A stretch of 21,332 nucleotides of DNA. Source: JAAYLU01 sp964458805 (GTDB taxonomy: Bacteria; Synergistota; Synergistia; Synergistales; Aminobacteriaceae). The notes under the pieces were generated by a model that did no database searches, was not told the DNA's origin, and saw nothing but the letters and a program-made list of their open reading frames with translations. Where the stretch lies: the NCBI GenBank assembly GCA_964458805.1, contig CAYWKH010000033.1, positions 1 through 21,332 on the forward strand, in the 5' to 3' direction. Shown in pieces: positions 14,786 to 21,332 of this stretch. Both the position numbers and the translations under genes were made by a program. The stretch's first letter is position 1, and each line of letters starts with the position of its first letter.

Positions 14786-16012
14786 TTGATTACACGATCG
14801 CTTATAGAGCTGGTCTTCTCCGCCGCCAACATGGAGCGGTGGAACGACCACCCGCGCCCGGCTGTGTTCACCGAGCTGGGCAAGCAGGCTCACAAGATGA
14901 TAATGGCGTGGGTCATCGCCCGGTACGAGTCCGAGGTGCGCGGCGCGGCGCTCGACTGGACCGCGCTGATCGAGGGGGGTATCTTCGAGTTCCTGCACCG
15001 GGTGGTGCTGACCGACATCAAGCCCCCGATCTTCCATAAACTGATGCAGGACGGGGAGCAGCGGCGAAAGCTCAACGAGTGGGTCGCATCGGCCCTCTCC
15101 TTCGACCTCGAGAGCCTGTCGCCGGGCTTCGCGGCCCGCTTCCGCGACTACATCTTCGGGCCTGAGGAGGCGACCCTGGAGCGCAAGAGCCTGCGCGCGG
15201 CCCACTACCTCGCCACCAAGTGGGAGTTCGACTTCGTCTACCACTGGAGCAAGACCAAGTCCATGTTCGGCCTGGAGCAGACCAACGCAGAGATATCGCG
15301 CCAGGTGAACGAGCACCGCGACCTGCGCGCCATCGACGAGATACTCGCGGCGCGCGATCTGCAGGACCGCGACATGGGGCTGTGGGGCTTCCTGTCGCTG
15401 GTGGGCCAGTTGGGCTTTCAAAAGCGCTGGGCGCAGACGCCGCGGATCCCCCAGACATCCGTCCTGGGACACCTGCTCTTCGTGGCCGTGATGGCCTACT
15501 TCATCTCGCTGGAGATCGGCGCTTGCCCGCGCAGGAGGTACAACAACTTCTTCGGCGGGCTGTTTCACGACCTGCCGGAGGTGCTGACGCGCGATATAGT
15601 GGCCCCCGTGAAGAAGTCCGTCACCGGCCTGGACGAGCTGATAAAGCAGCTCGAGAAGCAGTCGATGGAGGAGCGGATTCTACCGTTGCTCCCCGAGGCA
15701 TGGCGCTCCGAGATTCGCTACTTCACGGAGGACGAGTTCGCGGGGAAGATTCGCCCGCCCGGCGCCCCGGAGCCCGTTATCCTGAAGCAGGACCTGGGGG
15801 CGGAGCAGAACTCCGACGACCTCGATCCGCTCGACGGTCGAATAATCGAGGCCTGCGACAAGCTGGCCGCCTACATGGAGGCATCGCTTTCAATACGCCT
15901 TGGCGTCGCGCCGCAGGCCCTGGTCGACGGCAAGCGCAACATGTACACCCGCTTTCACCGGTCGGTGGTCTCGGGCTACCCGGTGGGGCAGCTTTTCGAC
16001 TACTTCTGGTAG
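14786..16012 (+). CDS. HD-domain protein, YfbR-like (probable phosphohydrolase)
   Basis: This 408-aa protein has an HD-domain core in its second half: TSVLGHLLF (His229), FFGGLFHDLPEVLTRDIVAPVK (His261-Asp262) and a later DGRIIEACDKLAAYMEA supplying the last aspartate. HDLPEVLTRDIVAPVK closely parallels the motif of the 5'-deoxynucleotidase YfbR, so nucleotide dephosphorylation is likely but the substrate is unproven. The N-terminal half (MERWNDHPRP, ELGKQAHKM) is helical and may be a related, degenerate domain. I place the start at TTG 14786 because AGGGAGGGG (14773-14780) sits 5 nt upstream; the ATG at 14756 has no comparable site. The last 13 nt overlap the convergent M20D gene. Confidence 0.82.
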   Translation: MITRSLIELVFSAANMERWNDHPRPAVFTELGKQAHKMIMAWVIARYESEVRGAALDWTALIEGGIFEFLHRVVLTDIKPPIFHKLMQDGEQRRKLNEWVASALSFDLESLSPGFAARFRDYIFGPEEATLERKSLRAAHYLATKWEFDFVYHWSKTKSMFGLEQTNAEISRQVNEHRDLRAIDEILAARDLQDRDMGLWGFLSLVGQLGFQKRWAQTPRIPQTSVLGHLLFVAVMAYFISLEIGACPRRRYNNFFGGLFHDLPEVLTRDIVAPVKKSVTGLDELIKQLEKQSMEERILPLLPEAWRSEIRYFTEDEFAGKIRPPGAPEPVILKQDLGAEQNSDDLDPLDGRIIEACDKLAAYMEASLSIRLGVAPQALVDGKRNMYTRFHRSVVSGYPVGQLFDYFW

Positions 16013-17139
16013 ATTTGTCCCGCCCTCACGGCCAGCCTGGCCAGGATGGCCGCTCCCGCAGCCAGGGCACGTTCGTCCGGGTCGAATCGCGGGCTGTGCA
16101 GGGGCGCCTCCTCCCTGCCGTCGCCGTGTCCTACCCCGAGCATGAAGTAGCAGCCGGGCATGCGGCGCGAGAAGTGAGCGAAGTCGTCCACCCCCATGCT
16201 CGGCCTCGTCGGGCGCACCACCCCTACCTCGCCCAGAAGCTCCGAAGCTACCTCCGCGGCCAGGTCCGCGAGAGCGGCGTCGTTAACCAGCGACGGGTAC
16301 CCCTCGGTGAATTCGACCTCCCCGGTCGCGCCCAGCACGTCCGGGATGTTCATCACCGTCCTTCGGATCCTCGCCCTGAGGCTTGTCCTCGTATCGTCGT
16401 CCAGCGTGCGCAGAATACCGGAGAACTCCGCCAGCTCCGGCAGCACGTTCCTGGCGTTGCCCGCGTGGAACGACCCGATGGAAAGCACGGCCGGCTCAGT
16501 CGGGTCCACCGTCCTCCCGACGAGCTGCATCAGGGCGTCCACAGTCCTGCAGGCTATAGCGACGACGTCGTCCCCCCTGTGAGGCTCGGCGCCGTGCGCG
16601 CCCCTCCCACGGATCGCGCAGTCGAACATGTCCGACGCGGCTCGGACCACGCCCCTGTGCACCCCCACCCTGCCGGCGGGCAGAGAGGGGTCGCAGTGCA
16701 GTGCGAACGCCGCCCTCGCGTCAAGCCCGTCGAGCAGCCCCTCCTCGATCATCGGCAGGGCCCCTCCCGACGTCTCCTCCGCCGGCTGAAAGACCAGCTG
16801 CACGTCGCAGGGCAGCTCCATTCCCCTCAACAGCTCCGCAGTCCCAAGCAGGCAGGCCGTGTGCACGTCGTGCCCGCAGGCGTGCTTCGCACCGCCGTCA
16901 ATCGGGAGGGCGTCCATGTCCGCGCGGAGCAGCACCGCCCCTCTCCCCGCCCCCGGAAGGAGCGCTGAAATCCCAGTTCCAGCCACGCGCCGACTTGCAA
17001 TCCCAAGCGCAGCAAGCCGCTCCTCCACGATCGCAGCGGTCTCGTCAAGGTCGAAGCCTAGCTCCGGGCAGGCGTTAAGCCTGCGGCGCAGCGCGACCAG
17101 CCCCTCCCTCGCTCCCGGATCGGACCACAAGTCCAACAT
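16000..17139 (-). CDS. M20D family amidohydrolase / N-acyl-amino-acid hydrolase
   Basis: This 379-aa metalloenzyme has the M20D metal ligands: HACGHDVHTA (Cys88, His90), QPAEETSGG (Glu121-Glu122), FALHCDP (His148) and LHSPRFDPDE (His348). Related enzymes hydrolyse N-acyl or peptide amides of amino acids in the cytoplasm. The family motif usually written LHxxPELGF reads LNACPELGF here (Asn22), a mild deviation outside the metal site. The ATG at 17139 has AGGGGG 8 nt upstream, which favours it over the GTG at 17148. The gene is convergent with the HD-domain gene, overlapping by 13 nt, and diverges from the selenoprotein gene. With the nearby peptide operon it fits amino-acid scavenging, but it is transcribed separately. 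Confidence 0.87.
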   Translation of the reverse strand: MLDLWSDPGAREGLVALRRRLNACPELGFDLDETAAIVEERLAALGIASRRVAGTGISALLPGAGRGAVLLRADMDALPIDGGAKHACGHDVHTACLLGTAELLRGMELPCDVQLVFQPAEETSGGALPMIEEGLLDGLDARAAFALHCDPSLPAGRVGVHRGVVRAASDMFDCAIRGRGAHGAEPHRGDDVVAIACRTVDALMQLVGRTVDPTEPAVLSIGSFHAGNARNVLPELAEFSGILRTLDDDTRTSLRARIRRTVMNIPDVLGATGEVEFTEGYPSLVNDAALADLAAEVASELLGEVGVVRPTRPSMGVDDFAHFSRRMPGCYFMLGVGHGDGREEAPLHSPRFDPDERALAAGAAILARLAVRAGQIYQK

Positions 17140-17207
17140 GCTATACACCCCCTACGCCATTCTACCGAAAAACTACTTGGGAGGGGGAAATTTCCGATGG
17201 ACACCCC

Positions 17208-17235
17208 TTGACTTTCGCCCTTCAATCACTACAAT
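17208..17235 (+). promoter_or_regulatory. Promoter of the selenothioredoxin-ccdA pair
   Basis: TTGACT (17208-17213), a 16-nt spacer, then TACAAT (17230-17235). Both boxes match 5/6. Transcription would begin near 17242, about 39 nt before the start codon. Confidence 0.8.
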
Positions 17236-17280
17236 ACCAGTATGTTTTAGCCTGACAAAATACACTAGGGAGGGATCATG

Positions 17281-17673
17281 ATGAACCTATCTAAGATGGT
17301 GCTGTTTTTCACCGCTATCCTGGCAGTATACCTGCTTCTTCCTTACTCGGCCGGCGCCTCGGAGCCGCAGAAGAAGCCGACTCTCGTCGACCTGATGTCC
17401 CCGTCCTGACCCGCCTGCGCCGAGATGGCCAAAGTTTTGGCCCAATTCGATGAGAAGCACGGCGGTGCGATAGACGTCCAGCAGATCGATGTCCGCGAGA
17501 ATGCCGAAGCCGCCAGGCTCTACCAGGTCAGGTACGTGCCCACGCTGGTATTCCTGGACGAAGGCGGGGCGGTCCTCGAGAAGAAGGTAGGCTATATGCC
17601 GCTGGAGGCCCTCGAGAAGGAGTGGGGGAGGCTCGGGTACAGTCTGGAGGGCGGGGAGCGGACGCCTCAATGA
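17281..17673 (+). CDS. Selenocysteine-containing thioredoxin-like protein, signal-anchored
   Basis: Read through an in-frame TGA at 17407-17409, this is one 130-aa protein. Residues 5-24 form a signal peptide or membrane anchor (MVLFFTAILAVYLLLPYS). A thioredoxin fold follows: VDLMSPS-U-PAC, where U43 takes the place of the first active-site cysteine and Cys46 the second, then the cis-proline in RYVPTLVFLD (Pro87). Thioredoxins normally read WCGPC. A SECIS-like hairpin follows the TGA. The ATG at 17281 has GGGAGGG 6 nt upstream; ATG 17278 is too close. The frame stays open with coding character on both sides of the TGA. The stop overlaps the CcdA gene by 4 nt, implying that CcdA feeds electrons to this protein outside the cytoplasm. 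The alternative is a nonsense mutation, less likely given the hairpin and exact position. Confidence 0.88.
17421..17449 (+). promoter_or_regulatory. Bacterial SECIS element inside the selenothioredoxin gene
   Basis: GGCCAA (17427-17432) pairs with TTGGCC (17437-17442) around the loop AGTT, which has a G in its first two positions as bacterial SECIS loops do. A lower helix pairs CGAG (17421-17424) with TTCG (17446-17449), including one G-U pair. The loop starts 24 nt after the TGA, within the range for SelB-dependent recoding. Confidence 0.82.
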
Positions 17674-18374
17674 GCGAGCTCTACTCGTCGCTGTACTCGA
17701 TCTTCCACGGGAGCGGATCCCTGGCCTACGCCGCGCTGTTCGCGTGGGGGATTCTGGGGATGACCCTCAGCCCGTGCAGCGTGGCCACGATTCCGCTGGT
17801 GGTGGGGTACATCGGGAACTCCGCCTCGCCCGACTTTCGGTCCGCGCTGAAGATCTCCGCGGCCTTCTCCGTAGGGGTGTTCGTGAACCTCGCCTTCCTC
17901 GGGGGGCTTCTGACCTCCGCGGGCCTCTTCCTAGGCGGGATAGACCGGTACACCAACTACATAGTGGCGGCCACCTTCCTGGTCTTCGGCCTCCACCTGC
18001 TGGGAGCGGTCAACATACCCTGGTTCCGCGGCCCGTCCGGCGCCGACACGAAGCACACCGGCATCAGGGGCGCGCTGGTGCTGGGCACGGTTTCCGGCCT
18101 CGCACTCGGCCCGTGCAGCTTCGCGTACTCCGCCCCGGTCATACTGCTGGCGGTGAGCGTCGCCGCCACGGACATCGTCCGCGCCCTGCTGCTCGTGGCC
18201 TCCTACGGTGCGGGCTTGAGCTTCGTGATCATCCTCGCGGGCACCGCGTCGGACCTGTTCTCCAGGCTCGTGTCCGGGAGGGGTCGAGGCGCAGCCTGGC
18301 TCGAGAAGGCGTGCGGCCTTCTGCTCATAGCCGGGGCCGTCTACCTCGCGATCACATCCCCATCCCTGTACTAG
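17670..18374 (+). CDS. ccdA: CcdA/DsbD-type membrane thiol-disulphide transporter
   Basis: This 234-aa polytopic protein belongs to the cytochrome c biogenesis/DsbD transmembrane family. The two redox cysteines sit in the conserved settings TLSPCSVATIPLVVGYIG (Cys36) and LALGPCSFAYSAPVI (Cys149). Hydrophobic segments give about six helices. It would carry reducing power from cytoplasmic thioredoxin across the membrane. Its ATG at 17670 overlaps the selenothioredoxin TGA (ATGA), so the two are made together, and its likely partner is that extracytoplasmic selenoprotein rather than a cytochrome c system, of which no other gene is visible. The open frame runs upstream to 17622 but that part lies within the thioredoxin gene. 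Confidence 0.92.
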   Translation: MSELYSSLYSIFHGSGSLAYAALFAWGILGMTLSPCSVATIPLVVGYIGNSASPDFRSALKISAAFSVGVFVNLAFLGGLLTSAGLFLGGIDRYTNYIVAATFLVFGLHLLGAVNIPWFRGPSGADTKHTGIRGALVLGTVSGLALGPCSFAYSAPVILLAVSVAATDIVRALLLVASYGAGLSFVIILAGTASDLFSRLVSGRGRGAAWLEKACGLLLIAGAVYLAITSPSLY

Positions 18375-18395
18375 GCACCATATTCGTCCATCCGC

Positions 18396-18428
18396 AGGAG
18401 GCGGCCCGCAAATCGCAGGCCGCCTCCT
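18396..18428 (+). terminator. Strong hairpin after ccdA, possible terminator
   Basis: AGGAGGCGGCC (18396-18406) pairs perfectly with GGCCGCCTCCT (18418-18428) around an 11-nt loop, 22 nt after the ccdA stop. No U-tract follows (CGTCGTC), so it may terminate poorly or act mainly to protect the mRNA end. Confidence 0.6.
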
Positions 18429-18451
18429 CGTCGTCAGGCCCTCCTATGGCG

Positions 18452-18457
18452 TATAAT
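18452..18457 (+). promoter_or_regulatory. Candidate -10 box for lemA-DUF2207
   Basis: A perfect TATAAT 38 nt before lemA, downstream of the ccdA hairpin. The best -35 candidate (TCGTCA, 18431-18436) is weak and spaced at only 15 nt. Confidence 0.5.
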
Positions 18458-18495
18458 GACAAATGTAATAAATTTCTTGGCAGGGGGGAGATACA

Positions 18496-19047
18496 ATGAC
18501 ACTGTACGTGCTGGCAGGAATCGCCGCGGTTGTCCTCCTTTGGGGGGTCGCGATCTACAACGGCCTCATAAAGAAGAAGAACCTGAAGGACGAGGCCTGG
18601 AGTGGCATAGACGTCCAGCTCAAGAGGCGCTTCGACGTCGTGCCCAACCTGGTGGAGACGGTGAAGGGTTACGCCGCGCACGAGAAGGAGGTCTTCACGA
18701 AGGTGACGGAGGCCAGGGCGGCGGTTGGCAGAGCGCAGTCGGTCGCCGAGAGGGCCGAGTCGGAGAACATGCTGACGGGCGCGCTGCGCTCCCTGTTCGC
18801 CGTGGCGGAGGGATACCCCGATCTCAAGGCCAACGCCAACTTCCTTCAACTCCAGGAGCAGATCTCCGTGCTTGAGAACGACATACAGATGTCCCGCCGG
18901 TACTACAACGGAGCCGCCAGGGACTACAACATCGCGGCTGCCACCTTCCCCTCCGTGCTGGTCGCGAAGCAGTTCGGCTTCGACAAGGCCGACTACTTCG
19001 AGGCGGACGAGGGCGAGCGCGCGAGGCCCGAGGTCTCGTTCCGCTGA
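18496..19047 (+). CDS. lemA: LemA family membrane-anchored protein
   Basis: This 183-aa protein has one N-terminal helix (LYVLAGIAAVVLLWGVAIYNGLI, about 3-25), then the LemA helical domain with NLKDEAWSGIDVQLKRRFDVVPNLVETVKGYAAHE. YPDLKANANFLQLQEQIS and RRYYNGAARDYN close to FPSVLVAKQFGF follow. The cellular role of LemA proteins is not well established. The ATG at 18496 follows GGGGGGAG by 6 nt. The DUF2207 gene starts 15 nt after its stop, a pairing seen in many bacteria, which suggests the two act in one membrane complex. Confidence 0.93.
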   Translation: MTLYVLAGIAAVVLLWGVAIYNGLIKKKNLKDEAWSGIDVQLKRRFDVVPNLVETVKGYAAHEKEVFTKVTEARAAVGRAQSVAERAESENMLTGALRSLFAVAEGYPDLKANANFLQLQEQISVLENDIQMSRRYYNGAARDYNIAAATFPSVLVAKQFGFDKADYFEADEGERARPEVSFR

Positions 19048-19062
19048 CCGGTGGCGACCGTC

Positions 19063-20949
19063 ATGAGACGCGCAGCGCTGCTCTTCTCGCTGTTGTCGCT
19101 CCTGCTGTTCCCGTCCTTCTCCTGCGCGGAGGAGCGGATTCTGCTGTACTCATCGAGCGCAGAGGTGCGCCAGGACTCCTCCATGACAGTAACGGAGGAG
19201 ATAACGGTGAACGTCGAGGGGCGACAGATAAGGCGAGGCATATTCCGCGACTTCCCCACCACCTACAGGACCCTGACCGGCGGGACCATGCGGACCGGGT
19301 TCGACGTGAGAGAGACGCTGCTCGACGGCGTCGAGACCCCCTTCAAGACCGAGAGCCGCTCGAACGGCGTGCGAGTGTACATCGGGGACCCCGACGACTA
19401 CGCCCCGATGGGCAGGCACACCTACACCATGGTATACGACACGACCTACCAGGTGGGCTTCTTCGAGGGGCACGACGAGCTGTACTGGAACGTCACCGGG
19501 AACGACTGGGACTTCGCCATAGACGAGGCGCGCTTCACCCTTGAAATCCCCGGAGACGCCGCGTTCAACTCGGTCGAGTTCTACACAGGCTGGCAGGGGT
19601 CGAAGGGGCAGGACGCCGAGGTCCTGCCGGGCGACGTTGTGCGCACCACCGCCCCGCTCAGTCCCGGAGAGGGGCTCACCGTCGTCTACACCTGGCCCAA
19701 GGGGATAGTGACCCCTCCGGAGGTGCCCCTGTTCATACGCTTTTTCGACAGCTACAGGGTAGTCTTCATAGTAGCACTGCCCCTGGCCCTGGCGCTGCTG
19801 TACTACCTGCTGTGGCTGAGATGGGGCAAAGACCCCCCCATGCCGGCGATCATCCCGATCTTCTCCGCGACCGAGGGCAGGACTCCTGGCTTTTTGCGCT
19901 ACGTGCGCAGGATGGGGATGGACAACACCTGCTTCGCCGCCGACCTGCTCAACCTCGCGGTAAAGGGGCGCGTGAAAATCGAGGACCGTACCCCGGAGGG
20001 CGGGCTTCTCGGCCTGGTATCCCGCCTGTCGGGAAGGGTCTTAGCCATCAGGCGCGTGGATAGCCGGACGTTGCTGACCGCGACCGAGGACGCCCTCCTA
20101 ACAGCCCTCCTCCCCGGCCGCCGCGACGAGCTGCCCCTCAAGCAGGAGAACCACACGATCCTGAGCGCGGCCAACAGCCGCCTCAAGGACAATTACAAGA
20201 GGGACGGCAAGGGGCTGTTCTCAAGGAACACGCTCCTGTGGGCCACGGGCCCGATAATACCGATCCTCGGGTGCGTGCTGCTGTTCGCGGGCGGACAGGA
20301 GGAGGTTGGGGCCCTGTACATCGCCCTGACCATATTCCTGACTGTTACGGGATTCCTGCTCAAGCACTCCATCCTGACATTCCGCGAGGGGAGGGGCTTC
20401 TTCAAGAAGCTGTTCAGAAAGTTCCTGCCCGGAGTTCTCGCCCTTGCCACCTCCATCCTGGTCCTGTCCGTCCTGGGCCCCGGGATGCTGTTCGTCGCGC
20501 TCTCCGCCCTGGCCAGCGCACTGATCATGGTGCTGTTCCACGAGTTGATGACCGTCAGGACGCCCGAGGGCAACAGGGTGCTGGCCGAGGCCGAGGGGCT
20601 TGCGATGTACATGGGGACGGCCGAGAGGCACAGGCTCGAGATGTTCAACCCTCCCGAGGAGACACCCGAGGTCTTCGAGTCCCTGCTCCCCTATGCCTTC
20701 GCCCTGGGCGTCGCGGAGACCTGGGCGAACAGGTTCGCGGACATCCTCCGGGAGAAGCAGTACCAGCCGACCTGGTACTCCGGCGCGAACATGGCCTCCT
20801 TCTACACCGGAGCGGCAATAGCGGACATGACGTCGTCCGTGTCGGGTGCGATAGCATCGGCCTCGGTGGCCCCCGGATCCTCGTCCGGATCGGGGGGCGG
20901 CGGTTCGTCCGGCGGGGGCGGAGGCGGCGGAGGCGGCGGCGGCTGGTGA
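19063..20949 (+). CDS. DUF2207 domain membrane protein with glycine-rich C-terminus
   Basis: This 628-aa protein begins with a signal sequence (MRRAALLFSLLSLLLFPSFSCA). An extracytoplasmic beta-rich domain follows with typical DUF2207 segments (VTEEITVNVEGRQIRRGIFRDFPT, then YDTTYQVGFFEGHDELYWNVTGNDW). One helix lies near residues 225-247 (VVFIVALPLALALLYYLLWL). After it comes a cytoplasmic part, then two or more further helices around residues 390-490. The tail is almost pure Gly/Ser ending in GGW, as in many family members. Function is unknown. I place the start at ATG 19063 with GGTGG about 8 nt upstream; a GTG at 19051 in the same frame has no ribosome site. It is 15 nt downstream of lemA and surely co-transcribed. 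Confidence 0.88.
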   Translation: MRRAALLFSLLSLLLFPSFSCAEERILLYSSSAEVRQDSSMTVTEEITVNVEGRQIRRGIFRDFPTTYRTLTGGTMRTGFDVRETLLDGVETPFKTESRSNGVRVYIGDPDDYAPMGRHTYTMVYDTTYQVGFFEGHDELYWNVTGNDWDFAIDEARFTLEIPGDAAFNSVEFYTGWQGSKGQDAEVLPGDVVRTTAPLSPGEGLTVVYTWPKGIVTPPEVPLFIRFFDSYRVVFIVALPLALALLYYLLWLRWGKDPPMPAIIPIFSATEGRTPGFLRYVRRMGMDNTCFAADLLNLAVKGRVKIEDRTPEGGLLGLVSRLSGRVLAIRRVDSRTLLTATEDALLTALLPGRRDELPLKQENHTILSAANSRLKDNYKRDGKGLFSRNTLLWATGPIIPILGCVLLFAGGQEEVGALYIALTIFLTVTGFLLKHSILTFREGRGFFKKLFRKFLPGVLALATSILVLSVLGPGMLFVALSALASALIMVLFHELMTVRTPEGNRVLAEAEGLAMYMGTAERHRLEMFNPPEETPEVFESLLPYAFALGVAETWANRFADILREKQYQPTWYSGANMASFYTGAAIADMTSSVSGAIASASVAPGSSSGSGGGGSSGGGGGGGGGGGW

Positions 20950-21012
20950 GGTTGGATTCACTTTAAGCGCTAAATAAAGAAAAGAAAGATATTCAAAATA
21001 TTTACTAAGTCA

Positions 21013-21021
21013 TGCTATAAT
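21013..21021 (+). promoter_or_regulatory. Extended -10 promoter of the protease gene
   Basis: TGCTATAAT is a perfect extended -10 (TGnTATAAT). TTCAAA at 20992-20997 is a 4/6 -35 with an 18-nt spacer. The surrounding AT-rich stretch (20960-21025) stands out from the GC-rich background and may act as an UP element. Confidence 0.8.
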
Positions 21022-21088
21022 GTTCGTGCAGTGCGTTAAAAGGTTGGGGCAGGAATATCTATGTACGAAAAAGGAGCGTGATGCGCAG

Positions 21089-21332
21089 ATGAGACTTGTT
21101 GTACGCGGTTTGCTGCTTGGTGTGCTGGCGGCGATGGTCCTGTCCGGGGCAGCCTTCGGGCAGGCGACGCCCCTTCCCGAGGTGCCGAAGAAGTCCGAGG
21201 CGGTACCAGGGGAGTACCTGGTGCTCTTCAAGGCCAGGGAGAGCATACTGACCCTGCAAGGGGCGGCAAGGTCGGGTGCGGTGGCCATGATGCTTGAGAT
21301 GCAGGCGGAGCACCTCTTCGTCAAGTACGGGG
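21089..21332 (+). CDS. Secreted protein with inhibitor-I9-like propeptide, probable subtilisin-like protease (partial)
   Basis: The first 81 codons of a gene cut by the right edge. Residues 1-23 or so are a signal peptide (MRLVVRGLLLGVLAAMVLSGAAFGQA). The next part, EAVPGEYLVLFKAR followed by a helix-like MMLEMQAEHLFVKYG, resembles the inhibitor I9 prodomain that precedes S8 serine proteases. The catalytic domain is beyond the window, so the enzyme class is inferred from the propeptide alone. The ATG at 21089 has AAGGAG (21071-21076) 12 nt upstream; the ATG at 21081 runs into a stop after three codons. A secreted protease would fit an organism feeding on peptides. Confidence 0.65.
   Translation, partial: MRLVVRGLLLGVLAAMVLSGAAFGQATPLPEVPKKSEAVPGEYLVLFKARESILTLQGAARSGAVAMMLEMQAEHLFVKYG

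Noticed and set aside
15220..16968. A 582-codon plus-strand open frame across the HD and M20D genes
   Set aside because: It spans two well-supported genes in other frames, has arginine/proline/glycine-rich low-complexity translation and no recognisable domain.
17159..17164. TAGAAT on the minus strand as a -10 for the M20D gene
   Set aside because: There is no usable -35 at normal spacing and the leader would be only about 13 nt; too weak to list.
17287..17670. A 127-codon minus-strand open frame through the selenothioredoxin region
   Set aside because: It overlaps the better-supported plus-strand gene, has no start signals, and would be antisense to its promoter-driven transcript.
17425..17673. 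A short thioredoxin-like gene starting at ATG 17425
   Set aside because: It would lack the active-site motif and export signal, has no ribosome site, and is in frame with the upstream coding sequence across the TGA. The selenoprotein reading explains all of this.
1..21332. tRNA genes, CRISPR arrays, prophage or insertion sequences
   Set aside because: By eye I found no tRNA T-loop signature, no regularly spaced repeats and no transposase or integrase motifs; the only repeats are those at 6546-6706.

Overview
The window reads as a gene-dense, GC-rich bacterial chromosome fragment from a draft assembly (a run of ten Ns lies at 677-686). Heavy use of ATA and AGG codons in a GC-rich genome, the number of peptide-uptake and peptidase genes, a selenoprotein and a B12-controlled corrinoid locus suggest an anaerobic amino-acid fermenter, most likely of the Synergistota. 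That placement is inference. There are 18 protein genes, two of them cut by the window edges. I saw no tRNA, rRNA, CRISPR array or transposase.

Left part (1-2520, minus strand): a cobalamin riboswitch behind a good promoter leads into a signal-peptide-bearing CbiK-type cobaltochelatase, then a FecCD/BtuC-type permease (broken by the assembly gap) and the start of its ATPase. This looks like a B12-repressed cobalt/corrinoid module.

Next (2519-6513): a stand-alone rubrerythrin-like diiron protein with an extended -10 promoter and a terminator; a two-gene minus-strand unit of an unknown four-helix membrane protein and an AMP-forming acyl-CoA synthetase; and a lone larB (nickel-pincer cofactor synthesis). 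A cluster of short inverted and direct repeats follows at 6546-6706.

Centre (6747-14664, minus strand): a seven-gene peptide-utilisation unit in the order substrate-binding protein, two permeases, two ATPases, M42 aminopeptidase, PepT tripeptidase. Two junctions overlap by 4 nt. A terminator-like hairpin after the binding-protein gene probably raises its level over the transporter. An HD-domain protein diverges from this unit and meets an M20D amidohydrolase tail to tail with overlapping ends.

Right part (17208-21332, plus strand): the most interesting locus. A secreted or membrane-anchored thioredoxin-like protein has an in-frame TGA exactly where the first active-site cysteine belongs, followed by a hairpin fitting a bacterial SECIS. 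It overlaps by 4 nt a CcdA-type membrane thiol transporter, suggesting a selenocysteine-based redox relay across the membrane. LemA and a DUF2207 membrane protein follow as a pair, and the window ends in the start of a probable secreted subtilisin-like protease.
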